Shown here: positions 1 to 10,300 of the stretch, in pieces
Position numbering within the stretch: position 1 is the stretch's first letter
Layout: every line of letters begins with the position of its first letter
Assembly: GCA_914767715.1 (NCBI GenBank)
Contig: OU612074.1
Span: forward strand, 10,202,062-10,266,061
Length of the DNA: 64,000 bases
Direction: 5' to 3'
Origin: Membranipora membranacea
Taxonomy: Eukaryota; Bryozoa; Gymnolaemata; Cheilostomatida; Membraniporidae
Translations under genes and position numbers: made by a program
Notes under the pieces: generated by a model
The model's database searches: none
What the model saw: the letters and a program-made list of their open reading frames with translations, nothing else
Told to the model about the DNA's origin: nothing

Positions 1-152
1 TATCATTCTCAAAAACTTCTGTTCCCCATAAGGTGCATCTTCATCAATAACATATAATCATTATATGCATCCAATCTGGATGGGCATCATAAAAACAACT
101 TAAGTAAATCATTTTGTCTCTAAAAGGATGTCCTGTATGGGAACTTGAGATG

Positions 153-160
153 TATAAAAA
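153..160 (+). promoter_or_regulatory. TATA box of the RNKR-repeat precursor gene
   Basis: The sequence tataaaaa lies about 300 bases upstream of the start codon at 451. About 90 bases downstream is a consensus splice donor (gtaagt at 247), and an acceptor ends at 449, one base before the ATG. This fits a TATA promoter, a short non-coding first exon of roughly 185-246, and a 5'-UTR intron of 247-449. The transcription start is inferred from spacing only. Confidence 0.5.
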
Positions 161-184
161 GCATGGGAGGGTTTTGGATAAAGC

Positions 185-449
185 ACACATCTCTGTATAG
201 TGAAACAGCAACACAGAGCACAACTTCATCTTTGATACACAAGTAGGTAAGTTTTAAGATAGCACTGAAAACTCAATCTAATCAACTTGCCTGTATGTAT
301 ATCAGCTCAAAAAGTGAAACTAACTCCTTGGCATATCATGAACTCGGGCATCTATTATTGTAATGGATATGGCATGTTGTATTCTCAACGCAATTCCCTG
401 ATCTCTAAGATTCTGCCGTTCATAACATAACTATTTTCCCTCTTTTTAG
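185..449 (+). other. Putative 5'-UTR exon (about 185-246) and 5'-UTR intron (247-449)
   Basis: The donor aagtag|gtaagt at 246/247 and the pyrimidine-rich acceptor ctctttttag ending at 449 frame a 203-base intron placed directly before the initiator ATG at 451. No open frame of note lies between. The 5' limit of the exon is a guess from the TATA position. Confidence 0.45.
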
Positions 450-450
450 A

Positions 451-1188
451 ATGAACAAGGTTTTTCTTATCACTCTTCTTTTCGCCATCCTCGGTGCAAG
501 TAAGTAATAAAGCGTTTTATAGAACACAGCTCAATTTGAATTATGCTAAGAATATTTGAAAAGAACTCAGTAGCTGCGTTTAATGACTGTTTTTTTTTCA
601 GGTTGAGAAGCTAAATTAATAAACTAGAGTTAGGGAGTTATACAATATAGACAGTATGAATTAAATCTGTGTTTAACAAAAATCTGCGTAATATACTGGC
701 AGATCAAAATTATACCATTTCGTGTTTTAGGCGCAGTACATGGTGGAAAGAAGAAAACATTAAACATTGTAGCATATGGTGGAGGGAGACCAACATCTCA
801 GCTGGATAGCCCAGATGGTCATAGAAACAAGAGAACTCTGAGGTTTAACCCGGCACTGAGTTATAGAAACAAGAGAGCAATAAAACCGATGCCGAATATG
901 ATTCTGCCGCTGGGTTATAGGAGCAATCAGCCACTGGGCTACAGAAACAAGAGAGGAACAGAAGGAGCAACATTAGCATACAATCAGGAGCAACCACATG
1001 GTCATAGAAACAAGAGAGCAATAAAACCACTCAATCTGAGGTTTAAGCCACTGAGTTATAGAAACAAGAGAGCAATAAAACCACTTACTCTGAGGTTGCA
1101 GCCACTAGGTTATAGAAACAAGAGAGCATCAGTCGTCAGTTCACTGGAGGCCTGTAAGAAATCTAAGTTTTGTGCTGTACTGTCTTAA
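451..1188 (+). CDS. Secreted multi-peptide precursor with six RNKR processing sites
   Basis: Two exons, 451-499 and 731-1188, join in phase 1 (donor gcaa|gtaagt, acceptor gttttag|gcg) to give 168 residues. Residues 1-17 (MNKVFLITLLFAILGAS) are a typical signal peptide. The rest is a string of short peptides, each closed by tyrosine or histidine followed by RNKR. RNKR codons start at 823, 865, 943, 1006, 1060 and 1114; a seventh, decayed site reads GYRSNQ. RNKR fits the furin rule R-X-K-R and is also a KR dibasic site, so furin or prohormone convertase plus carboxypeptidase trimming could release peptides such as AIKPLTLRLQPLGY or the same with RN. No glycine precedes KR, so C-terminal amidation is not expected. 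The last two units are exact 54-base steps. The C-terminal peptide has two cysteines spaced CKKSKFC. Role (neuropeptide-like, antimicrobial or other secreted peptide) is unknown; I do not recognise a named family. Confidence 0.8.
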
Positions 1189-1280
1189 TAGACAATGATA
1201 AATCTGTCTAACATGTTAAGAGTGGTAATGACATCATAGCATTCAATTCCATGTTAACCACCAGTTTTAATTTACTAACT

Positions 1281-1286
1281 AATAAA
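1281..1286 (+). terminator. Polyadenylation signal of the precursor gene
   Basis: An AATAAA hexamer lies 93 bases after the stop codon of the precursor gene, at a normal distance for a short 3'-UTR. Bases 1290-1669 after it hold nothing I can identify. Confidence 0.5.
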
Positions 1287-1669
1287 CCTTTCAGCAAACA
1301 GAAATTAATTTCTCATCGCAGCCTATTGAATACACTCTAAAACCTCTGACTCAATTAATTTTTCATAGCAGTATTACTGTGTAAGCACAGATTTGAGGAT
1401 GGTAAAAATGTCAATAAATGAAGGAAGAAATAAAAATTTGATCGGCAGTAAATTTGGCCATTTAAATGATACCAGAAGATTGCTTGGACCTTTGATCGGC
1501 TGTGAAATGGTCCCAAATGCCTTCAACTTTATTTTCTAATTAAGCCTGACCGTTTCATACTGGGCTTTAATATTGTCATCACCTGACAAGTCATATTATT
1601 AACAGTAATAAAACCAATACTTATAGTTGATATGATAGTAACATGAAAAGCTGTCTTAACGGTGATATA

Positions 1670-2930
1670 AAACACACCTTAACTGGAGTCATGTCCCCTT
1701 TCCCTATACAATGAGCGTAAATAAAAATACTAATTTTAGCCATGGTGGCGTGGCCTAGTTGGAAATTCCAGGACTACTGATCAAGGGGATCCCGTTTCTC
1801 TCCTGGATAGGGCGGTTGTTTTGACAGATAAGTATTACAATGTGAAAGCAGTTGGTTGTACAAGAAGGCGTCAGTGTTAGGATATTTTAAAGAATCCTGA
1901 CCTGGTCCTGTTACAAGGAGGCAATACCCTCAAGTACCAGGTTCAATATCGAGCCTTACGGCTAGACAAATTGAATTACATTTTAGACATATCAAGCATG
2001 TGAAATTAAAGAAATGTGAATGCTGAGTATAAATTGACGATTTACATTGAGCAAATCACAGCTTGACACCTGGACGAGATGAACCAATTGAAATACAAAA
2101 AAATACATCTATACACAATAAAAACAAGGCAATTAAAAAAAATTTTAAAAAACCTACAGCTTATAATTCGAGGCCAGCTAAGCTAGCACTATCATTGCAT
2201 AATACCAGGCCTGAAAATTGTTTGCTATAAATATGATTTTCGTTGGAAAGGGTTTAACAGTTGTTTCCTGTAGAGTTTTTCACGCTGATCGCAATGGTAA
2301 TATTATACCTTACACTATGTCGCACAATTTGCGGTTAATTTCCATGAATTCTGCCAGCAAATGGGAAAGTGATCAAAACCTTCAAACTCTGAAAGAGCAT
2401 GTCGTGATGATGTGGCCGACGACAGTTGCAATACCCCCTTATATCACCTGTATATAACCATCATTAAAGCGAGACTACTTTTTCAATTTTGCTGCAGCCT
2501 TGAAGACTGGCTCAGAAGGTTCAACTAGATCTGACTTTTTTTATCGTGGTTTTGTTTTGTCACCATCAATGATTTGAAATATTTTTGTCAGCACTACGCA
2601 CTCTTTTGATGATACTTCACAGAGTTACTTTTTGCTTTACATGCTATATAACCTTATGAAAAGTATTTTAATGAAACTATAATGGAAATTTAAAATTACG
2701 TACCATTTGAAAGACGAAACACTCAGAGCATTGAAGAATTAAATCTCTAAGGACATCCGAAGCCAAAATACACCACACTGAGTCAGCACAGAATTAATGA
2801 TCATATCTACAACAGTTAGTAAGTAGTTAGTAAGTAAGTAAGTAAGTAAGTAATAAATTGTGCCAGCGGTTACTGCTACTAGTTATGAAACGATGAAACA
2901 TACGTACAGACTGTAATAAAAGGTCAAAGT
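1670..2930 (+). repeat. Dispersed repeat unit, copy 1 (1.26 kb)
   Basis: The stretch recurs in pieces at 21379-21903, 23221-23266 and 24206-25110 with high similarity by eye. Near its 5' end, 1752-1763 reads tggcctagttgg, a perfect match to the pol III A-box consensus, so the head may be tRNA-derived; a convincing B box is not seen. Near its 3' end is an (AGTA)n microsatellite, 2815-2853. No coding frame is credible. It is the uninterrupted copy and acts as the empty-site reference for insertions in copy 2. The Copia 3' LTR begins directly after it at 2931. Confidence 0.75.
2815..2853. repeat. (AGTA)n microsatellite inside dispersed unit copy 1
   Basis: Tetranucleotide AGTA tract; the same tract occurs at the matching place in copy 2 (about 25005-25038), so it belongs to the repeat unit. 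Confidence 0.8.
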
Positions 2931-3080
2931 TGTTGGTAATCGACTTGTTCTTTGAGAGAATATAATTGCTTGTATTAATTAGCCATGGGAGCAACAAAGA
3001 AGGAACGCAATGCATGATGGGAAAAAGGTAACACAACTCTTATTAAACAAGGGAACACAACTGCAACTACACTATTTACA
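2931..3080 (-). repeat. Copia 3' LTR
   Basis: A 150-bp stretch matching 18371-18521 along its whole length, with TG...CA ends on the minus strand. It follows the RNase H end of pol and directly abuts dispersed repeat copy 1. A purine-rich tract lies next to it on the pol side (about 3081-3095). Confidence 0.85.
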
Positions 3081-3212
3081 ATACTCTCACTTCGTTGCAG
3101 TTTTCTACAAAAGGTATAATACAAGTACAACAAAGTGATCATGAATTAGGGATAGAAAAAGGTCCCTACACCTAGCCTATGCCGGTCAGACAGAAACTAA
3201 TCCTAATCTAAC

Positions 3213-6200
3213 CTACACAGATATTGATCTCATACCGAGCATGTCTCTGATGGCGACAAATCTTTCACGGGGCAGCGATTTTGACAGAATGTCGGCTTTC
3301 ATTTTCACAGAGGGACAATGTTCAGTTTTGATGCGATTGTTATTGATTTCTTTTCTTATATAATGATAGCGAATGTCGATATGCTTTGCGCACTTACTGT
3401 TTGCTATTGCAATAGTGGACTGATTATCAACAAACAGAGTAAGCGGCTCATTGCATGGATCATTGAGGTCGGAGTGGAGCTGACGGAACCAAGAGGCATC
3501 TTTTGCCGCCTCTGTAGCAGAAATATACTCGGCTTCGGCGGTTGATAGGGCAACTACACTCTGCTGCTTACTGGACCAACTAACTGGTGCCTGACACTTT
3601 ATGAAGATATTGCCTGAGCTAGAGTGGCGATTGGCGCTGTTGTCTGCCAAGCTTGCATCAGAATATACATGTGGTGGCAAGTCGAATACCATAGTCCTTG
3701 GTCCCCTTGAGATAACGCAGTACTCTTTTTGCAGCAGTCATGTGGGCTTCGGATGGGGCTGCATTGAATTTTGACAGAACTCCCACTGACTGTGAGACAT
3801 CAGGGTGTGTTGCTGAAGCTGCATAGAGCAGAGAACCAACGATTGATTGGTACAGAGGTTGATCAGTTGGTTTACTACAATCTTCTTTGCATAACTGGAC
3901 GTCAGGTGCTGCAGGGGTAGGTGCAGTGTTGCAGTCTTCTATACCAAACCGTTTTAGCAGCTGAGTTATGTAATGCTTCTGAGTGAGCTTCAGGGAGTTA
4001 TCCCCTCGTTTTATAGCAATACCCAAACAATGATGAATCTCGCCTAGATCCTTCATTTTTAACTGTCAGGATAGGGCATTCTTTACTATGTTGATCTGAT
4101 CGAGGCTGTCAGACATTATCCCTAAGTCTTCCACATAGACTGCTATGATGGGCTGAACGGTGTCAACGGTACGAGTGTAAATACACTGATCTGCACCAGA
4201 CGGTGACAATTCGAGTGATTTGAGGAAACTGTCCAGCACTACATTCCAACAGCGTGGAGATTGTTTTAGTCCCTAGAGTGACTTCTTCAGTTTACAGACT
4301 AGGTTTTCATTACCCGGCTTGATAAAACCAGGAGGCTGAGCCATAAAGATATCTTCCTCAAGATTTCCATTCAGGAAAGCCGTGACTACATCCATCTGAT
4401 GTATATACATTTCATGATTTACAGCATGAGCGAGAGCTACTCTGAGTGCGGGGAAAGCTTAAGTTTCATCATGATCTACACCAGCCTGCTGTGCATACCC
4501 TTTAGCTACCAGTCGGGCTTTGTACCTCTCGATTGTACCATCGGTAGAGTGTTTGGTTTTTAACACCCACTTACAGCCTATCTTCTGGCGATCTGGTGGC
4601 AGTTCAACCAAATCCCAGGTCTCGTTATCCATCAATGCTTGGTACTCAGTCTCAGCAGCTGCCACCTACTGGCCAGAGGATGGACTTTTGCTAGCATCAG
4701 AGAGACTAACTGGTTCGTCAACGCTTGTCACAGCACAGGCGTAGTGTTAAGTCACCTGTGCATACTCATCTATTCCTTAACGAATGATTTGATTTTTGGT
4801 ATGAGCAGGGCGTGCAGTTGTGCTAGGCAAGACACCTGTGGGAGGTTCTAAGGCTACAGAGTCAGGTTTGGCTATGCTTTGTTCGATCGTAGGCAGTGAA
4901 GGCATACCAAACTTTGTTTCGTCAAACACAACGTCTCTTCGTACCACCACTCTCTTGGTCGAGGGATCATAAAAACGATAGCCTTTGGCTCTGAGGCTAT
5001 ATCCTATGTGTACGATACTCTCAGCTTTTGCATCCATCTTATGTCGAACGGGGTCGGTATGTGTGCATAGGCTCTGCAACCAAACACGCGGAGACTACCA
5101 AGATCAGGCTTTCTACTGTGTAACAGCTCATGAGGAGTTGTCATATCTGTGTGAGCTCGAGTCGGCACACAGTTTTGTATATACACAGCTGTGGCGATGG
5201 CTTCAGCAAAAAGTGATTTGGGTAGGCCAGACTGTATGATGAGAGTATGTGCGGCCTCACAAACTGTCCGATTGTAGCGCTTAGCACAGCCATTTTGCTC
5301 AGCGGTGTGTTGTACAGTTACCTGATGGTGAATACCCTGTGACTGCAGATAGTCCTCAAACTCGTGTGAGATATACTCACCCCCAATTGTCACTGCGTAA
5401 TGTCCCTATTGTCTGACCGGTCATGTTAGTAACCAAAGCATCATATTCCCTGAATGTAGAGAGAACATCAGATTCATTACGCAGAAAATACACATGAGTG
5501 AATCTAGTGAAATCATCAATAAAGGAAACAAAATACCTACTACCACCTATTGATTCGTTTCTCATCGGGCCACATACATCGGTGTGCACTAGCTCTAACA
5601 CACGCTTAGACTTTATTCCAGAAGCCTTGAACGGCTTACGAGCCATTTTTCCTAACACACGGCTCACAAACACCTATATCATCATTAACAGGTAAGTCAC
5701 TGCCATTGATACTCCATTTACTCATGTTTTGGATACTGGCAGTGTTGACTTGAGCTAGGCGTTGATGCCATAATGTACAGTTTGATATAGCAGACAGTGC
5801 GGCAGAGTGATCATCGTGATCAGAATCTATATCTAGGTAATAAAGTTTGTTGACCAATGTCCCACGGGCACACACCATTTGACGCCTATTTTTAATCCAG
5901 CAACGAGAATGGCCAAACTGAACAACAAATCCGCATTGTCATGCTGCTTTTACAGCGAACAAATTACCATTCAAGTCAGGTATGTACAATACATCATACA
6001 GCGTACATTGACGACTTTTGAACCATCAGCTATTGTCACTGTTTCAGATCGCTCTAGTGGAGTATACTCGTGAAACTCACTCTTAAGACTTGACATATGA
6101 TTTGTCGCACTGCTATCAATGATCCAGTGATGTGTGACGGAGTGGTCATCAGTGTTGGGTTTTGATACTATGAAAGCTGACCCTTCACCATACTCGTCAC

Positions 6201-6310
6201 CCATACTCATCTGAGCCATGTGTGACTGGAGAGTGCTACTGGAGTTGTGCTGACGGCCACAACCGGGCGTGGGCCTCCTCTGCCTCGCTGATGGCCTCTA
6301 TTTGCAGGAC
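3213..6310 (-). pseudogene. Copia pol: protease, integrase, reverse transcriptase, RNase H (decayed)
   Basis: Read from high to low coordinates. The last residues of the gag zinc knuckle lie at 6310. Protease (5971-6219) has the active site as DSSA rather than the Copia DSGA. The GAG-pre-integrase HHCC region (5636-5878) shows LWHQRL and CEPC. The integrase core (5004-5673) has HTDVCGP and LRSDN, a frameshift near 5385, and NGCAKR where the family has NG-AER, so the third catalytic acid is lost. The post-integrase region is 4777-5079. Reverse transcriptase (about 4060-4665) begins KIGCKWVLKTK, contains an amber stop in the KSLYGLK motif, and has YVED for the YVDD box. RNase H (3213-3692) has STAEAEYISATEA and FVDNQS. 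All residue changes affect catalysis, so the polyprotein cannot be functional. Confidence 0.93.
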
Positions 6311-6315
6311 ATTCT
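6311..6315. repeat. Left target-site duplication (attct) of the nested LTR element
   Basis: The five bases attct lie just outside the left LTR and again just outside the right LTR (17607-17611). Removing the insert and one copy restores the Copia gag frame across the join, giving a regular CX2CX4HX4C zinc knuckle. Confidence 0.9.
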
Positions 6316-6592
6316 TGTTGTCTCCTCATGCGCAGTGACCATTAATTAAGTCACGTGCTCATTTAGCATGCTGCCGATAGTATAAATGGGCACGGCATCA
6401 CAATTATAATCAGTTTGATGTACAGTTGATATATAGTTGATATACAGTTGTTATACAGTTGATATACGGTTGTTATTATAATTATTGTCATTTATAAGTC
6501 ATTGACACAATGGTCACATAATAAATGTACACGCTCCAACAACAAATCAAACAGCTTGATTTATATACAACCAGCAAAACACAAAATGAACA
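6316..6592 (+). repeat. Left LTR of the nested element
   Basis: A 277-bp repeat matching 17339-17606, with about 15-18 substitutions and one 10-12 base indel by eye. It has a TATA box (gtataaat near 6380), polyadenylation signal AATAAA (about 6522) and internal imperfect repeats of the kind acagttgatata. An ATG lies in its last ten bases and opens a 44-codon frame into the interior (6587-6720, starting MNRDYAKERD, rich in Arg and Lys). Confidence 0.88.
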
Positions 6593-6807
6593 GAGACTAT
6601 GCCAAAGAGCGTGATAGATCCATAAACAGACGGTACGCAGCCAAACACAGACACAGACTAAGCGAAGAACAGAAGCCCATGACAGTGACTGAGACAGAAA
6701 ACACTATCAGAATAAGATAAGTTGATTTCCGATTACTTGTAGTACTAATTGTAAACCATTACCCATTAGAAAATTTTCACTGAATAGCGCATATCAGATC
6801 ATAAAAG

Positions 6808-7062
6808 ATGAGTCTAGATATAGGACGCCCAGGTAATTTTGAGGTAGAAGGTGAGGCAAGTGTAGTAGCTACAGCTTGGTTGGTATGGATCGAGTTCGAT
6901 TGCTATGCTGATTGTAAGGGCTTGTTCAACCCCAGTGGAACTTCTGCTAAGGAAACATCGCTTAGGAGACAACGCCAGGCATTGTTGTTGTTCTGTGGTG
7001 GACCACGTGTTCGGGAGGTGCTTAAGAATGATAACAATTTAATCGAGGAGGTTACTGAATAA
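6808..7062 (+). pseudogene. Truncated gag-like reading frame of the nested element
   Basis: An 84-codon frame with features of metazoan Ty3/Gypsy gag N-termini: an early W-x-x-W-x-x-F stretch (WLVWIEFDCY), a FNPSGTS segment, then QRQALLLFCGGPRVREVL, which resembles the common gag motif of alternating leucines followed by GPRV. It ends at a TAA, and the same frame continues recognisably for some 20 codons afterwards, so the stop looks like decay. Orientation agrees with the LTRs. Assignment rests on motif resemblance, not a database search. Confidence 0.6.
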
Positions 7063-7331
7063 ACCCCCAACCTTGGAGTGGAACAAGCCACCATAGATGT
7101 AGGGATAAAGGGATCTAAATAAATTGATACAAAATGAAATGATTTATATTTTGAAAGGAGGCTGGTAGGTTGTTGGTAATGTGTGATAGTAAACACCAGT
7201 GCCACACATTTTAAAACTACTTGGAGTTATCTCACTGTGATTATGTTATAATTAATCTGGTAGAACTAGGTAGATGATATAGCTAACATGTGAGTGTGTT
7301 TGTAATTGAGTATGGAAATGTTGCAGATACA

Positions 7332-10300
7332 TCAATTTAGTTTCAGCTTCATCTCTGTTGTCTTTAGAGCTACCATTCCAGCAAATGGATGGTGCACTAT
7401 TGCTGACCATGTGCGTACAGCAGAGCTCCTCCACAGTCCGCAAGTGAGACATACTCTATAGCAAGAACCAAACCACCATCCACCCCCATATAAAGCTGCA
7501 GTGAGAGAAGATACAAAGCAAATAAATACAATGGGCACGCTCAAAAAATACTGAACACAAGCAAAATAAATGGAAATTCACTAAGACTTTAGAATTGCAA
7601 TGCAAGACGCAATAATCCCCTGTCTTATTGCAAATAGCACAAGATTTAATACAATACAATGTGTTTAAAATGATGGGTTTTTGTGATAAACTCTTGATTG
7701 GTTTTGTATTTTAAAGACATAATGGTATAACAATGACAATAACACATAGTGAGTAGGAACTGGGTTATTGAAGCTCAAATATTGTGTGAGTGACGGAAAA
7801 GAAATTTCGTAAATGACTCTTTTTTGAACATTTCTGAAGAATATATTTTGTTGTTAACATGTGCCTTTTTACGATATTTACCCCTTTCACACATCATGAT
7901 GAGGACTTTATAAAGCCTCTAAGGCTCTCATTTTGCAAAACTCAAGTATTAATCCAATCAATATGATGATCATCAAAATAATACTTTTCATGACAAAACC
8001 ATTTCTGTTGATACATATTCAAATCAAAAGATAATATAAGAAATTATTGAAACTCTCGCAGAAACAATATCATAGTATTTTTTACACCTAAAACTTAATG
8101 GGTTAATGCAAGTGAGACCTAATACCTACAAGGTAAAAATCCTTGATTGGTATGAAGTCCGACAAAATCTCATGATTCAAGTTTTAAGATGGAGATTGAT
8201 GTAAAGTTGTTTTGAAAGCAATGTGGGAGGGGGTTTCCCATTTGTTGACAAAACAAATTCCTACCAATACACATACATTACTAATGCCTTATAAGGCTGT
8301 TCAAATGAGAATTTCCAATTGTATAATAAACACACAAATTGTTCACAAGAGGGCAATTACCTCAGTTTTACATAATCCCAATTAATGTGCTAGGCCAGTG
8401 CAAATCTTGTGGCTCGATAGAAAGTGTGCAGATTTTTCTAAGAGGCCGCAAGCTTATTTCAATTATTTCCCTGTTGTAATTGAGTGTTGGCACTGTACTG
8501 CTATATTGAAACTATTGGCACTGTACTGCTATATAATTAAAGTATTCATCAAATGAATTTTATAGTATTTCGGCAGCTGAATAGCTTTTTTGCTACAGGA
8601 AAAATTTGAAGTGATGAACAATATTGACAATTGGGTGAATGACAGGCAAGTTAAGATTGAATAAGCAGATAACATCATTGACTAATTTTGCCTCAGCTTT
8701 GGAACACATCACAAGTTTGTGACATTTCTAAAGTGAATATCGTATACATGCTATCTAAAATTTCATTTAAAATAATTGGATTGAATTGTTGCCAAAGATT
8801 ACCGCAAATTATATATATTTTTCAGAAATGGTCAAACTAAACAGAAGCTTGCTGAGTGTTCAGAGGTCACAGCTGAACCTATGACACCACCACCCACTTG
8901 TTATATGATACGGAACTGCTGCAAATATATACAGAAGTTTCCATTTGTCAGCAATTACACTCCAGGCATACTGCAGCACAATGCAAAGAGTTGATCATCT
9001 CTTTTACAAGCACTCTCATCATTAAATCGATTGATCAAGGCTATCATAATGTATAAGGTATATAAGGTATATATCATTAATTTAGCACTGCGCTGACTTG
9101 AGCAATCTGTCCTGTCAATCTGAAAACTAGTGTTGGTTTGAAGGATGGCGAAAATCAATTTACTGCCGGACAATAATAGACAAAGCCTAGTTTACGTTCT
9201 CAAACTTGCCAGGGTTCAAAGTATTGGTATTCCATGATTATACACATTCCTTCCATAGTTTGAAGATTATACCAGATTGAGAGCTATTGCGGGGAAGGCA
9301 ATTTCTAATTTATTCATGATCTGTACAACTCACCATGGTAAAATTTATTATTTGTGATTCTTGAATACTCTCAGCATTGAATGAGAGTGATGGCCATGGT
9401 TGATGCTTATATTTAACAAAGCACTATCAAGATAGGGAACATTTTACTATCAAAATAAAAAAATCTGCCTTTTAGTTTTTCTCTGTTGCTGATCATAGTC
9501 CCTAAGTAAGAGCTTGCAGGTAAATATGAATCAGCAGATTAACTATATGAAAGTGGTGCACGATTGTGAATGGTACTCAAATGAGTTCGTGGAATCTGTT
9601 TTACGACCGATGAAATAAACTTCATTAAGTCAAATGATTTAAAGTTTGATATAAACCGATTTCCCATCATTTGATCGCAAACAGTTGTGTTGTTGACTGC
9701 TGTATCTGATCCAATACATTAATTATCTTTACTATATCTGGTGTATTGTATACCTAGCTGGGAAAAAGTATCACTATCAGCTCCATCAAAGTTTTCTTAT
9801 GGAGTGCCATCTGTAAAATAATTGGTCAAAGAATAGATGGGTACATTTTTACTATACAGACTATAATCTTTACATGGTGGATTTTCATGTTTGCCATGTT
9901 AACTTTTATGTTTGTATGGTGAATAATGGTGTTTACCTGGTGGATTTTGATGTTCAGTATGCCAACTTTCATGTTTGTTAGGAAGACTGTCATGTTGAGT
10001 GTGTGAATTCCCATGTTTAGTAGGTGAACTTTTATGTTTAGTAGGTGAATTAAACTGTTTTGCTGGTCAACTGTAAATGCTTTTGTGCATCATGTTTGAT
10101 AGGTGGACTTCCATTTTTACTGGGTGGACTTACATTTGTTGGGTGATCTCTGTTATAGGACATTACGAGGAAATAGCATAAATGGTGTTGTGTTCTCAAT
10201 GCAGTAGCCTGTGATCATCATAAAATAAAGCTAATATTGAGATACTTGACTCCTGTCAAAGCTTATTTAGGCTTTCAATCATCACAATGGAAGTGGTTTC

